A stretch of DNA of 64,000 nt from Rhodococcus sp. UNC23MFCrub1.1 (lineage in GTDB: Bacteria > Actinomycetota > Actinomycetes > Mycobacteriales > Mycobacteriaceae): the NCBI RefSeq assembly GCF_000686025.1, contig NZ_JMLQ01000007.1, positions 186,001 to 250,000 of the forward strand, read 5' to 3'. The notes under the pieces are model-generated. The model searched no databases and was not told the origin of the DNA. It was given only the letters and a program-made list of their open reading frames with translations. A program made the translations under genes and the position numbers. This document shows positions 1 to 8,499 of this stretch, piece after piece. Numbering within the stretch: the first letter of the stretch is position 1; every line of letters begins with the position of its first letter.

Positions 1-41
1 TGATCGCTCGTGGACCGAGCTGTCGGGAGTGACGGGCGTGG

Positions 42-614
42 TCATGGGGTCGTCTCGATTCTGGTTCTGTCGTGGCGGGAGGGCATGGACGGCGTCAGGA
101 CCCACAGCACCGTGGTGTCGACCTCCGCGCGGAAGCTGTGCCGACGACGAGGATCGAAGGTGAGCGCGTCACCGTCGTCGAGTTGCACGGTGCGCTCGTC
201 GAGCGTCAGGATCAGCCGACCGGTGAGCACCAGGACGAACCCGACCTCGGCCGGCAGTTCGTACGACTCGTCGCCGCTGCCTCCTCCGCGCTCGATCCTG
301 CCGTGGATGACCTGCACGCGCTGTTCGCCCGGCGGGGTCAGCAGGTACTCCGTCTGGGCATGACCCCCGAGGGCGATCGGGGGGTACTCGCCGGCGCGGA
401 CGACGTCGCCGTGCGGAACGTCGTCGAACAGCGACCCCATGGGAATCTCGAGCGCGTCGCACCAGCGCACCAGGACGGCGACGGACGCGGATGCGCGGTC
501 GTTCTCGACCTTGGACAGGTAGCCCTTGGTCACACCGACGGTCGACGCGAGCGCGTCGAGAGTGAGACGACGGGCGGCCCGGGCCTCCCGCAGCCGGTTT
601 CCGATGGTGGACAC
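42..614 (-). CDS. XRE-family regulator with C-terminal cupin domain
   Basis: A 190-aa DNA-binding regulator. Residues about 6-60 form an XRE helix-turn-helix (RLREARAARRLTLDALA, then VTKGYLSKVEN), and residues about 110-180 form a small cupin barrel that probably senses a ligand. This HTH-cupin layout is that of the PuuR/HipB-like family, whose members often control polyamine, amino-acid or guanidino-compound genes. The gene is divergent from an agmatinase-family gene 75 bp away, so regulation of that gene is the obvious hypothesis. The ATG start gives a normal family length. The ligand cannot be read from the sequence. Confidence 0.9.
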   Translation of the reverse strand: MSTIGNRLREARAARRLTLDALASTVGVTKGYLSKVENDRASASVAVLVRWCDALEIPMGSLFDDVPHGDVVRAGEYPPIALGGHAQTEYLLTPPGEQRVQVIHGRIERGGGSGDESYELPAEVGFVLVLTGRLILTLDERTVQLDDGDALTFDPRRRHSFRAEVDTTVLWVLTPSMPSRHDRTRIETTP

Positions 615-640
615 GCCGCGATCATGCCCTGCTCCGCGTC

Positions 641-680
641 AGGAAACAAGTGTTGACCAACCGCCTGAAGTGAGGAAACA
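641..680. promoter_or_regulatory. Direct repeat AGGAAACA in the XRE/agmatinase divergent region
   Basis: The octamer AGGAAACA occurs at 641-648 and 673-680, 32 bp apart (about three helical turns). The second copy is flanked by AGTGA and TCACT, an imperfect dyad. A TTGACC hexamer at 653-658 lies between the copies. This is a plausible operator for the adjacent XRE-cupin protein, but the second copy also lies where the agmatinase ribosome-binding site would be, so it may simply be GAGGAAA serving that purpose. Confidence 0.35.
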
Positions 681-689
681 TCACTGCTC

Positions 690-1631
690 ATGACCGACAT
701 CAGGGGACCTCTGGACGGCTCGCGATACCCGCGGTACATGGAACCGTCGACCTTCGCGCGGCTGCCGCGACTCGACGAGGTCTCCCGGGCCGACGTGAGC
801 ATCGTCGGAGTGCCCTTCGACTCGGGCGTGAGCTACCGGCCGGGCGCGCGCTTCGGTCCCGGCCACATCCGCGCGTCGTCCAAACTGCTCCGGCCGTACA
901 ACCCCGCGCTGGACGTGTCGCCGTTCGCGCACCGCCAGGTGGCCGATGCCGGCGACATCGCGGTCAATCCGTTCGACATCGCCGAGGCACTGACGACCGT
1001 CGAGCACGCGATCACCGATCTGCGCAAGGACGGCAGCACGGTCCTCACTCTCGGTGGCGACCACACCATCGCGCTGCCGATCCTGCGCGCGCTGCACCGC
1101 GACCACGGGCCGATCGCCGTGTTGCACTTCGACGCCCACCTCGACACGTGGGACACGTACTTCGGTGCACCCTTCACGCACGGGACACCGTTCCGACGGG
1201 CCAGCGAGGAGGGGCTGATCGACCTCGAGCGGTCGCAGCACATCGGGATCCGCGGTCCGCTGTACGGCAAGAAGGACCTCGAGGACGACGCCGTCCTGGG
1301 GTTTCAGATCATCCGGTCCGACGACTACGAGACGGACGGGGTGGCCTCGATCGTCGAGCGGATGCGCCGCCGTCTCGACACGGGCCCGGTCTACGTCTCC
1401 GTGGACATCGACGTCCTCGACCCGGCCCACGCCCCGGGCACCGGCACACCCGAGGCGGGCGGCATGACGTCGCGGGAACTGCTGAACACCCTGCGCGGGC
1501 TGGTGGGAGCGAACATCGTCGGTGCGGACATCGTCGAGGTCGCGCCCGCGTACGACCACGCGGAGATCACCGGAATCGCCGCGTCACACGTGGCCTACGA
1601 GCTGCTGTCGGTGCTCGCGCTGGGATCGTAG
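690..1631 (+). CDS. speB: Agmatinase / arginase-family ureohydrolase
   Basis: A 313-aa cytoplasmic binuclear-manganese hydrolase of the ureohydrolase fold. Metal-binding motifs are all present: GGDHT near residue 125, DAHLDTWD near 148-155, and [19 protein letters not shown] near 237-255. Family members hydrolyse agmatine, guanidinobutyrate or related guanidino compounds to an amine plus urea; the length and the [12 protein letters not shown] segment fit agmatinase-type rather than arginase proteins. The ATG at 690 has GAGGAAA about 12 nt upstream. It is divergent from the XRE-cupin gene, and its 3' end overlaps the convergent DedA gene by 37 bp. The exact substrate is not certain. Confidence 0.88.
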   Translation: MTDIRGPLDGSRYPRYMEPSTFARLPRLDEVSRADVSIVGVPFDSGVSYRPGARFGPGHIRASSKLLRPYNPALDVSPFAHRQVADAGDIAVNPFDIAEALTTVEHAITDLRKDGSTVLTLGGDHTIALPILRALHRDHGPIAVLHFDAHLDTWDTYFGAPFTHGTPFRRASEEGLIDLERSQHIGIRGPLYGKKDLEDDAVLGFQIIRSDDYETDGVASIVERMRRRLDTGPVYVSVDIDVLDPAHAPGTGTPEAGGMTSRELLNTLRGLVGANIVGADIVEVAPAYDHAEITGIAASHVAYELLSVLALGS

Positions 1632-2248
1632 GCCCGCGCCGCGCCCTTCTCGGAGCGATGAGCCCGGACGCGCCACACGATCAGCGCGATCACCACCACC
1701 GCGACCACGATGATCGCCGCGTCCCGTCCCACCGTCTTCGCAACCTGTTCGTACGAGTTGCCGGCGACGAATCCGAGCACCACGAACCCCGTCCCCCAGA
1801 CGAGCCCACCGAGTGCGTTGTACGCGAGGAACTTCGGGTACGGCATGCGCGACATCCCGGCCAACGCCGGCATCACCGCTCGGAAGAAGGCGACGAACCG
1901 GCCGAGGAAGACGGCCGTCCCGCCCTTGCGCGCCAACAGGTCCCGCGCCTTGTCCAGCTTGTCGCGACGCTTGTCCAGAATCTTCATGGCCAACAGTCGT
2001 GGGCCGAAGTGCTTGCCGATCTCGAAGCCCACCGAGTCACCCACCACGGCCGCGACGACCACGACCGCCGCCATCGCCACGACACTCACGTGGTCCTGAC
2101 TCGCCGCGACACCGCCGATGACCGCGGCCGTCTCTCCCGGGATCACGAAACCGACGAAGATCGCGTCCTCGAGGAACACCAGCAGGAAGACGATGAGGAA
2201 CACCCAGATCGGTGCGATGTCCAGCAGGCGCTCCATCACGGAAGTCAT
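1595..2248 (-). CDS. DedA-family membrane protein
   Basis: A 217-aa integral membrane protein. The hydrophobic N-terminal part with [18 protein letters not shown] is the DedA/VTT signature (acidic residue followed by a PGE-type loop), and the central [21 protein letters not shown] segment carries the conserved F-x-R-F-x-x-x-R-x-x-x-P-x-x-x-G motif. DedA proteins are linked to undecaprenyl-phosphate or phospholipid translocation and to membrane homeostasis. The ATG at 2248 ([10 protein letters not shown]) was chosen because the longer open frame upstream has no membrane or family character. The C-terminus is basic and disordered. It converges on the agmatinase gene with a 37-bp overlap. Confidence 0.9.
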   Translation of the reverse strand: MTSVMERLLDIAPIWVFLIVFLLVFLEDAIFVGFVIPGETAAVIGGVAASQDHVSVVAMAAVVVVAAVVGDSVGFEIGKHFGPRLLAMKILDKRRDKLDKARDLLARKGGTAVFLGRFVAFFRAVMPALAGMSRMPYPKFLAYNALGGLVWGTGFVVLGFVAGNSYEQVAKTVGRDAAIIVVAVVVIALIVWRVRAHRSEKGAARAYDPSASTDSSS

Positions 2249-2288
2249 ACGACCATGATGGCCCACAACCAGTGAATCGAGGTTCGAT

Positions 2289-2747
2289 GTGGCTCCACGC
2301 AATCCGCACGCCATCGCGGACGGCATGATCGTGCGCAGTGTCACACGCCCGGATCGGGTCTTCCGGGTCAGCGGCGATCCCGGCGGGACTCGGGTCAATT
2401 TCGTGGCGCTGTCGCCGGGCACGCGCACCGTGGTGAACGGCAGCCCTCGCAACTACCGTCCCGAGACACCGGCCGAGGAGTTCGAGCGACTCGCGGACGC
2501 CGGGCGGGACGACGTGATCGAGGACCCCCGTCAGACCGAGCCGGCCGACGACGAATCGGCGGGTACGAGCGCCGTGGCGGACGGGCCGACCGACGACGAT
2601 TCCGTCGCCACACTGTGCGTACGCATGCAGGATGCCGTCGCGCGCGTCGCCGACGGCGAGTGCGACCCGGACGACGCCGCCGCGATCGTCAGCGCCGCGG
2701 CCGCGCTCAATGCCGCCGTGATCGAGGAGCACGCACGCCGCGGCTGA
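2289..2747 (+). CDS. Hypothetical protein
   Basis: A 152-aa protein with a GTG start 40 bp from the divergent DedA gene. No family is recognised. The N-terminal 60 residues contain alternating basic and hydrophobic segments (IVRSVTRPDRVFRVSGDP) compatible with a small beta-barrel. The middle (residues 70-110) is acidic and probably disordered, and the last 45 residues look helical and Ala-rich. There is no signal peptide or membrane segment. The third-codon GC bias fits a real gene; the exact start is uncertain. Confidence 0.6.
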   Translation: MAPRNPHAIADGMIVRSVTRPDRVFRVSGDPGGTRVNFVALSPGTRTVVNGSPRNYRPETPAEEFERLADAGRDDVIEDPRQTEPADDESAGTSAVADGPTDDDSVATLCVRMQDAVARVADGECDPDDAAAIVSAAAALNAAVIEEHARRG

Positions 2748-2947
2748 GCCCAGGACACGAAGAACCCCACCGGTGCGCAGGCACACAGTGGGGGTCTCCG
2801 AGACATCGGCGGGCTTCTTCACACGACGGCTCTGGCACTTCGTGATGTCCGGACAACACGAGTACCTGATGCTTGCGATACCCGCTGGCCACCGAACTCA
2901 ACCGGAGTCGCTGCTGTTGTCCCCGCGTCGTGCGATGATTCTCAACC

Positions 2948-3760
2948 GTGGAGAGCAGGGACAGCGCCGTGGCGGCGACAGCGGACTCGGAGCGCGCGGA
3001 GGCGGACGAGTCGACGTCGCGTGCGGCGGAGTTGGTCACCGAGGTGGCCACCGGGTCGGTCGCTCCCCGTCGACTCGCGGCCATGCTGAGCGTGGTCGGC
3101 GGCAGCGTCCGCGACGACGACCATCTTGCGGTGCTGCTGAAGCGCACCGCGGAGATCGCACACGAGGCCGTCGACGGTGCGTCCAGCGTCGGTGTGAGCA
3201 TCCTGTTCGGCGGCCTGACGTACACGGCCGTGCACACCGACGACCGCACGCTCGAGGTCGACCGCCATCAGTACGAGATCGGTGAGGGTCCGTGCCTCGA
3301 GGCCGCCCGGACCGGGGAGATCGTGCGCGTCGACGTCGATGCGGCGCAGCAGCGCTGGCCGGAGTTCGTACACGCTGCCCGCGAGGAGGGCGTGCGCTCG
3401 TTCCTCGCCGCGCCCCTGCACACCGCCGACATGAAGCTCGGATCGTTCAACCTGTACGGCACCGCCCCCGACGCGTTCGGGGCGATCGACGAGTCGATCC
3501 TCGAGCTGCTGACGTCCACCGTGTCCACGGCGATCGGCGACTACGCCCGCGTGCGGTCGGCCCGCGAGGTCGCGTCGGGCCTGCAGGACGCACTCGAGCA
3601 CCGCGCCCCCATCGAGCAGGCCAAGGGCATTCTCATGGCGCTGCACGGCGTCGACAGCGACACCGCGTTCGGCATGCTGTCCGCGGAGTCACAGCGCGCC
3701 AACCGCAAGCTCCGTGACATCGCCCGCGACTTCGTGGAGAGCGTCTCGCGCGGCGAGTGA
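2948..3760 (+). CDS. GAF and ANTAR domain regulator
   Basis: A 270-aa cytoplasmic protein with a GAF sensory domain (about residues 60-195, containing the GEGPCLEA motif typical of actinobacterial GAF-ANTAR proteins) and a C-terminal ANTAR RNA-binding domain (about 205-262, with RAPIEQAKGILMAL and the downstream helix DTAFGMLSAESQRANRKLRDIA). ANTAR domains bind paired hairpins in nascent RNA and prevent termination. No two-hairpin ANTAR target was recognised nearby, so targets are probably in trans. The GTG start is preceded by about 40 residues of low-complexity acidic and Ala-rich sequence. It ends directly beside the convergent SDR gene. Confidence 0.92.
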   Translation: MESRDSAVAATADSERAEADESTSRAAELVTEVATGSVAPRRLAAMLSVVGGSVRDDDHLAVLLKRTAEIAHEAVDGASSVGVSILFGGLTYTAVHTDDRTLEVDRHQYEIGEGPCLEAARTGEIVRVDVDAAQQRWPEFVHAAREEGVRSFLAAPLHTADMKLGSFNLYGTAPDAFGAIDESILELLTSTVSTAIGDYARVRSAREVASGLQDALEHRAPIEQAKGILMALHGVDSDTAFGMLSAESQRANRKLRDIARDFVESVSRGE

Positions 3761-4507
3761 TCAGCTCGCGCTCCAGCCGCCGTCCATCGTGTACGACGCT
3801 CCGGTGATCATCGACGCCTCGTCTCCGACGAGGAAGGACACCAGTGCGGCCACCTCCTCCGGCTCCACCATCCGCTTGATCGCACTCTCGGTCAGCAGCA
3901 CCTTCTCGAGCACCTCGGACTCGTCGATGCCGTGGACGCGCGCCTGATCGGCGATCTGCTTCTCCACGAGGGGTGTTCGCACGTAGCCGGGGTTGACGCA
4001 GTTGCTGCGGACGCCCCGCTCGGCGCCTTCGAGAGCGGTGACCTTCGACAGTCCCTCCAGCGCGTGCTTCGCCGTGACGTACGCCGACTTGTTGGCCGAT
4101 GCCCGGATGCCGTGCACGGACGACATGTTGACGATGCGTCCGTACCCGGACTCGTACATGTGCGGCAGAGCGGCACGCACCAGCAGGAACGGTGCCTCCA
4201 CCATGAGTGTCAGGATGCGGCGGAACATCACCGGGTCGAAGTCCTCGATCGGCGACACGTGCTGGATTCCCGCGTTGTTCACCAGGATGTCGGTCTCGAG
4301 GGTGAGGTCCGCGAGCGCGTCGACGTCGGAGAGATCCACCTGCCACGCGTCTCCCCCGATCTCGTGTGCCAGCGCCGTGGCGGCGTCACCGTCGAGGTCG
4401 GCGACGGTGACCCGAGCGCCGTTCGCCGCGAGGGCGCGGGCGATCGCGGCCCCGATTCCGCTGGCACCACCGGTGATGAGAGCCGATCGTCCTGTGAGGT
4501 CCGTCAT
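3761..4507 (-). CDS. SDR oxidoreductase, 3-hydroxybutyrate dehydrogenase-like
   Basis: A 248-aa classical short-chain dehydrogenase. It shows the cofactor motif TGGASGIG near residue 12, NNAG near 82, catalytic Ser in NMSSVHG and Tyr-Lys in SAYVTAKHAL near 145-155, and the C-terminal TGASYTMDGGWSAS. The VHGIRASANKSAYVTAKH stretch and the C-terminal WSAS resemble D-3-hydroxybutyrate dehydrogenases (interconversion of 3-hydroxybutyrate and acetoacetate with NAD). Substrate assignment in SDRs is weak from sequence alone. The ATG at 4507 gives the typical family length; the longer open frame upstream is not SDR-like. It is divergent from the SRPBCC gene at 4589. Confidence 0.85.
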   Translation of the reverse strand: MTDLTGRSALITGGASGIGAAIARALAANGARVTVADLDGDAATALAHEIGGDAWQVDLSDVDALADLTLETDILVNNAGIQHVSPIEDFDPVMFRRILTLMVEAPFLLVRAALPHMYESGYGRIVNMSSVHGIRASANKSAYVTAKHALEGLSKVTALEGAERGVRSNCVNPGYVRTPLVEKQIADQARVHGIDESEVLEKVLLTESAIKRMVEPEEVAALVSFLVGDEASMITGASYTMDGGWSAS

Positions 4508-4588
4508 GGTCACGAGTCTGTGCCCGTCGCGCTCCGTCTTCAATGACGACCTGCGCACCCGCTTCCTGCACAAGTGCAGACTGGACCC

Positions 4589-5104
4589 ATGACCGACGAA
4601 CGACTCGAGTTTCAGCGCGTGATGCCGTTGCCCGCGGCGGACATCTTCGACGTGCTCTGCGATCCCGACGGCCACGTCGCCATCGACGGCTCGGGCATGT
4701 TGATGAGCGCGGACGGCGCACCTGTGACGTCCGCGGGAGACACCTTCGTCGTGCACATGGATCGCGAGGCACTCGGCGACCTCCCGATGGGTACCTACGA
4801 CGTCGAGGTCACCATCGCGACCTTCGAGCGCGATCGGGACATCTCGTGGACGATCGTCGGCACGGTCCGACCGCCCATCGGTCACCGCTACGGGTACCGG
4901 CTCGCGCCGCACTCCTTCGAGGACGGCACGGAGGGCACCCTCGTCACGTCCTACTACGACTGGTCCGACATCCATCCCGACTGGCGGGAGCGTGACATAT
5001 TCCCCGTGGTGTCCGGATCGTCCCTGCGCGTGACCCTCGGCATTCTCGAGCGCACCGTGCGTCGCGGTTACCCTCGACCGCTGCGGGTATCCGACACGGT
5101 ATGA
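4589..5104 (+). CDS. SRPBCC-like lipid/ligand-binding protein
   Basis: A 171-aa cytoplasmic protein of the SRPBCC (START/polyketide cyclase) type, judged from the N-terminal ERLEFQRVMPLPAADIFDVL pattern, an early Asp-Gly turn, alternating beta strands and a C-terminal amphipathic helix. Such proteins bind hydrophobic ligands; no catalytic function can be assigned. The ATG at 4589 was preferred to an in-frame GTG at 4574 because the domain starts there. The stop overlaps the ATG of the next gene (ATGA), so the two are translationally coupled. Confidence 0.75.
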   Translation: MTDERLEFQRVMPLPAADIFDVLCDPDGHVAIDGSGMLMSADGAPVTSAGDTFVVHMDREALGDLPMGTYDVEVTIATFERDRDISWTIVGTVRPPIGHRYGYRLAPHSFEDGTEGTLVTSYYDWSDIHPDWRERDIFPVVSGSSLRVTLGILERTVRRGYPRPLRVSDTV

Positions 5105-5652
5105 ATCTCACACCGCTGTTCCACCCGCTCGAGAAGGCGACGTTCCTCGATCCGGTCAGCGACCCCGTCGCCGGGAAGCTCCGATCCGCTCTCGAGGGGA
5201 CGAAGGTCGACGGCCTCCTCCGTGGGACCTTCGTCGGCCACCCGATGCATCCCATCATGGCCTACTCTTCGGTCGGATTGTGGACCAGCGCAGTCTTTCT
5301 CGATGTCACCGGTGGAGACTCCGCGGCAGCGCGGCGCCTCATCGGTGCCGGACTGGTGACCGCCCCCACCGCACTGGTGACGGGGTGGGCGACGTGGTCG
5401 ACGCTCAACGCGGAACAGCGACGAGTGGGTCTGATCCACGCGAGCACCAACGCCGTAGCCCTGGCTCTGTTCACGGCGTCGTATCGCCGGCGCGCGAAGG
5501 CAGCGGACGCGTCGTCGCCGCCGGACACCACGTCGAAGGCGCTCGCACTCGCCGGATTCGCCGTCGCCGGTCTGGGCGGCGCTCTCGGCGGTCATCTCGG
5601 GTACAACATGGGAGCGGGAGTCGCGGCACGGGCACTCCCGGCGGGCGTGTGA
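5101..5652 (+). CDS. DUF2231-type membrane protein
   Basis: A 183-aa protein with about four hydrophobic segments (residues about 55-75, 83-100, 118-130 and 150-170). The GHPMHPIMAYSSVGLWTSAVFLD pattern with paired histidines is characteristic of DUF2231 membrane proteins, which are suspected heme or redox proteins of unknown function. It starts inside the stop codon of the SRPBCC gene and ends inside the GTG of a short ORF, so the three genes form one tight transcription unit. Confidence 0.8.
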   Translation: MNLTPLFHPLEKATFLDPVSDPVAGKLRSALEGTKVDGLLRGTFVGHPMHPIMAYSSVGLWTSAVFLDVTGGDSAAARRLIGAGLVTAPTALVTGWATWSTLNAEQRRVGLIHASTNAVALALFTASYRRRAKAADASSPPDTTSKALALAGFAVAGLGGALGGHLGYNMGAGVAARALPAGV

Positions 5653-5825
5653 GTACCGACGAGGTGTTCGCCCAGTTGCGAGCACGCGGTGTCACGGCCG
5701 AGGGTGCACGGCGCTTCGCGGACGGCAGTGCCGAGAACCTCGATCCGGAGGCCCTCGCGGCACTCACCGAGGCGAACCTCACCGAGGCGCAGCTGCACGA
5801 CTACGTCACGCAGGCGGCGGAGTGA
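5649..5825 (+). CDS. Small hypothetical protein, 58 aa
   Basis: A short ORF starting at GTG 5649, which overlaps the stop of the DUF2231 gene (GTGA). The 58-residue product begins STDEVFAQLRARGVTAE, is acidic and predicted to be helical, with no membrane segment. The overlap-coupled start, strong GC bias at third codon positions and co-directionality support a real gene. It resembles a small two-helix, SAM-like fold, but no family is recognised. Its last 20 bp overlap the 3' end of the convergent deacetylase gene. Confidence 0.55.
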   Translation: MSTDEVFAQLRARGVTAEGARRFADGSAENLDPEALAALTEANLTEAQLHDYVTQAAE

Positions 5826-6693
5826 CCGTCCGATAGTGCTCGGCGATGTCGCCGGCGGTGGTGAACCAGACACCGTCGGCGTGCGACGTCAGGTGATCCA
5901 GCGCGCGACGAAAGCGTCTGAGCCGGTGCGGTTGCCCGGTGAGGAACGTGTGGGTGGAGATGGCCAACACGCGCGGTGCGCGCCGCGACTGCTCCTTCAG
6001 CTCGTCGAACGAGTCGACGACGATGTGCTCGAAATCCTCCGCGGACCCGTGGTGATGGACGAACACCGGAAGGTCGTTGACCTCGTGCGGGTACGGAATA
6101 CTCAGTAGAGGTCCACCGCGCGTGGCCATCCACACCGGCTGGTCGTCGATCGGCCAGTCGAGCGTGTACTCGAATCCCTGCTCCGCCAACAGGTCCTCCG
6201 TCACCCGGCTCGGGTTCGCGCCGGGGCTCATCCAACCCCGAGGCGGCGAACCCTCGTGTGACTCGATCGCCCGTCGTACCGCCTCGATGGTGCGACGTTC
6301 CGCGTCCTCGTCCTGCTGGTTCGGCTGCTCGGCGTTGGTGCGGCCGTGGGCGACGACGTCCGCGCCGAGTGCGCGATACGCCGCCACCAGATCGGGAGCG
6401 TGCTCGTAGATCTCGGCGTTGACGAGCAGAGTCGGACGAATTCCGCTGTCGCGCAACGTGTCGGCCAACGCGAAGCCGCCCGCCCTGTTGCCGTACTCGC
6501 GCCAACCCCAGTTGTAGGTGTTCGGCTGGTCCATTCGCGGCGTCCATCCCAGCCCGGGAGCTCCGTCGTCGTACGGGAAGTGCTCGCAGTTGACGGCGAC
6601 GTACACCGCGAGGGACGCGCCGCCCGGCCACGAGAACGACGGACGGGACGTGATGGGCGAGTACGGGAATCGGCCGTGCGAGGGCAGTGCCAT
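5806..6693 (-). CDS. Polysaccharide deacetylase (NodB-like) family protein
   Basis: A 295-aa CE4/NodB-type hydrolase. The N-terminal strand ending in VYVAVNCEHFPYDDG, followed by a TYNWGWREYGNRAGG segment, ADVVAHGRTNAEQPN (metal-histidine region), a GWMSPG motif, and late AISTHTFLTGQPHR (second histidine region) follow the order of PuuE/allantoinase-like deacetylases rather than classical peptidoglycan deacetylases. There is no signal peptide, so it is probably cytoplasmic and may act on a small amide. The ATG at 6693 overlaps the stop of the upstream gene (ATGA), implying coupled expression with the 189-aa protein encoded there. Confidence 0.8.
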   Translation of the reverse strand: MALPSHGRFPYSPITSRPSFSWPGGASLAVYVAVNCEHFPYDDGAPGLGWTPRMDQPNTYNWGWREYGNRAGGFALADTLRDSGIRPTLLVNAEIYEHAPDLVAAYRALGADVVAHGRTNAEQPNQQDEDAERRTIEAVRRAIESHEGSPPRGWMSPGANPSRVTEDLLAEQGFEYTLDWPIDDQPVWMATRGGPLLSIPYPHEVNDLPVFVHHHGSAEDFEHIVVDSFDELKEQSRRAPRVLAISTHTFLTGQPHRLRRFRRALDHLTSHADGVWFTTAGDIAEHYRTVTPPPA

Positions 6694-7262
6694 CACTCGC
6701 CCCGACTCGTACGGATCGCGGCGCGGAGGCCGTCGAGATAGGGCTCCATGTCGGTCTCCGACGTCAGCGCCACCGCCTCGACAGGGTGGTGCCGCGCCTC
6801 GATCACCACACCGTGGTCGCCCACCGTCGCCGACGCCCACCACCGTTCCTGCCCGCCGTGCATCTCGAAGTCGGTGTCCGCGCCGTTCACCGGCACGACG
6901 ACGCGACGCGCCTCCGTCGCCGCGATGGCCTCACGTCGCCGCTTGTACTCGGGCGACATCGGCGTCAGACCGATCGCCGACAGCATCGCCTTCAGCGCCG
7001 TGCGGTGCGCGTCCTTCGTGGTGGTGGTGACCTCGACGAAGGGACCGTCGATGTCGTCGCCGTCCCAGTCGACCTCACCGTGCCGCAGTGTCACGCTGGT
7101 CAGTACGTCGTTCTCCCGCGACCACGGGCCCATCACCCGCACCCCGTTCCACCCGTTCACCGTGTAGGTCGGGAAGGTGGTCGACTCGGCGCGGATCTGA
7201 TCCTCGATCGCGCGTTGCTGGGTCCAGAACTCGTCGGGCGTGAGGTGGCCGGTGATCTCCAT
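6693..7262 (-). CDS. Hypothetical protein co-transcribed with the deacetylase
   Basis: A 189-aa soluble protein with the start MEITGHLTPDEFW. It is not assigned to a family. It contains many charged and aromatic residues, a central RREAIAATEARRVVVPVNGADTDFEMH region and a C-terminal VTSETDMEPYLDGLR helix. The ATG at 7262 was chosen because the upstream in-frame extension is Arg/Gly-rich shadow sequence. Its stop overlaps the start of the deacetylase, so a shared role is likely. Confidence 0.6.
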   Translation of the reverse strand: MEITGHLTPDEFWTQQRAIEDQIRAESTTFPTYTVNGWNGVRVMGPWSRENDVLTSVTLRHGEVDWDGDDIDGPFVEVTTTTKDAHRTALKAMLSAIGLTPMSPEYKRRREAIAATEARRVVVPVNGADTDFEMHGGQERWWASATVGDHGVVIEARHHPVEAVALTSETDMEPYLDGLRAAIRTSRGE

Positions 7263-7297
7263 GCCTCCAGTGTGCCCACTTCGCCGTCGTGCGACTC

Positions 7298-8425
7298 TCA
7301 CGCCGGAAGAAACACCCGGCCGCGATACGCCTCGCGCACCGTCCTCGTCGCCACCGTCGTCCACGCCGTCACCAGCACGGCGAACAGCACGACCGCCAGT
7401 GCCTCGACGACGGACGACTCCAGCGCGCGCCCCAACGCCGCCGCGCCGGTGACGCATGTTCCGACCGGGAAGGTGAACGACCACCATGCCAACGAGAAGC
7501 GCAGTCCTCGGCGCGCCGCGTGCACGGTCAGCGCCGTGGCCAGGGCGAACATCATCGCTCCGAAGCCGCCCATCACCATTCCGAAGAGGATTCCCGCCGC
7601 ACGCAGGACCACCGCCACCTCGCTCCGGTCACCGGTGAACACCATCGCCGCATCGGCACCCAGGAGGTTGGCCGCGGTGACGGACTGGCCGATGACGCCG
7701 AGAGTGATCCATATAGTCGGTGCAGCCTGGACCGGGAGGACGGCGCCGTGCAGCAGTCGACCGAGAACCGCGGTCGTCACCATCAACCCGGTCACGAGTG
7801 CCGATCCGAACAGCGCGTAGCAGCCGACGAGCATCGCGAGCCGCCACTGCCCGTCGGCGATGTGCGGGAGGAGAAGTGCACCGGTGGATGCCGAGACCAT
7901 CGGCGGCACCACGGGCATCAGCCATGCCGGGAGCGCGACCGTGTCGGCGCTGCGGCGGCGGGTGATCATCACGTACGGGACGACGACACTGGTCGCGAGC
8001 CCCAGCGCGGTACCCACCGTCCAGAGGACGACGAAGATCGAGGTGGCCAGGCTCTGCCCGATGATGTCCACGCCGAGGAGGCTCGTGCCGGCACCGACGG
8101 TGAGCAGGGCCATGGGCGGCGCGCCGTAGAACTGCATCATGACCGGGTGGGCCGCGTGGGCCTGCGCGACGCGGCGGTGCGCGAGCCAGTGCGCGGCGAA
8201 CAGGGTCGACACGACGACGAGGACAGTCGAGGCGAGCAGCCACATGACGACGGCTGCCATGTGGAGCACGACATTCTGCACGGGCAGCGTTGCTGCGGCA
8301 GTGGCGACGATTCCGGTCCCCATCACCGATGCGAACCAGTTCGGCGTGATGTGCTCGATCACGCTGCCGGGCGAGTCGAGATCGCGGAGCAGCCCGTGCG
8401 ATGTCGCGGTCCGGAAGGTCGTCAT
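7298..8425 (-). CDS. TDT-family (SLAC1/TehA-like) transporter
   Basis: A 375-aa membrane protein with about ten hydrophobic segments. The N-terminal ITPNWFASVMGTGIVATAA motif is typical of the tellurite-resistance/dicarboxylate transporter (TDT) family, whose members export or conduct anions such as malate, sulfite or nitrate. The ATG at 8425 (MTTFRTATSHG) is preferred over the upstream in-frame start. It lies 74 bp downstream of a co-directional LysR gene, which may regulate it. The substrate is unknown. Confidence 0.87.
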   Translation of the reverse strand: MTTFRTATSHGLLRDLDSPGSVIEHITPNWFASVMGTGIVATAAATLPVQNVVLHMAAVVMWLLASTVLVVVSTLFAAHWLAHRRVAQAHAAHPVMMQFYGAPPMALLTVGAGTSLLGVDIIGQSLATSIFVVLWTVGTALGLATSVVVPYVMITRRRSADTVALPAWLMPVVPPMVSASTGALLLPHIADGQWRLAMLVGCYALFGSALVTGLMVTTAVLGRLLHGAVLPVQAAPTIWITLGVIGQSVTAANLLGADAAMVFTGDRSEVAVVLRAAGILFGMVMGGFGAMMFALATALTVHAARRGLRFSLAWWSFTFPVGTCVTGAAALGRALESSVVEALAVVLFAVLVTAWTTVATRTVREAYRGRVFLPA

Positions 8426-8499
8426 GCCTTCACAGTGCGCCGGGACGGCGACGATCAGTAGTGGTCGTGCTCTTGTCACCCCACAAACGCTGTTTGTGG

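Noticed and set aside
681..1559. Long minus-strand frame opposite the agmatinase
   Set aside because: A shadow frame of high-GC coding DNA; the plus-strand protein has all metal motifs.
2764..2795. Terminator hairpin after the 152-aa hypothetical gene
   Set aside because: ACCCCAC and GTGGGGGT can pair only imperfectly over a long loop; too weak to list as a feature.
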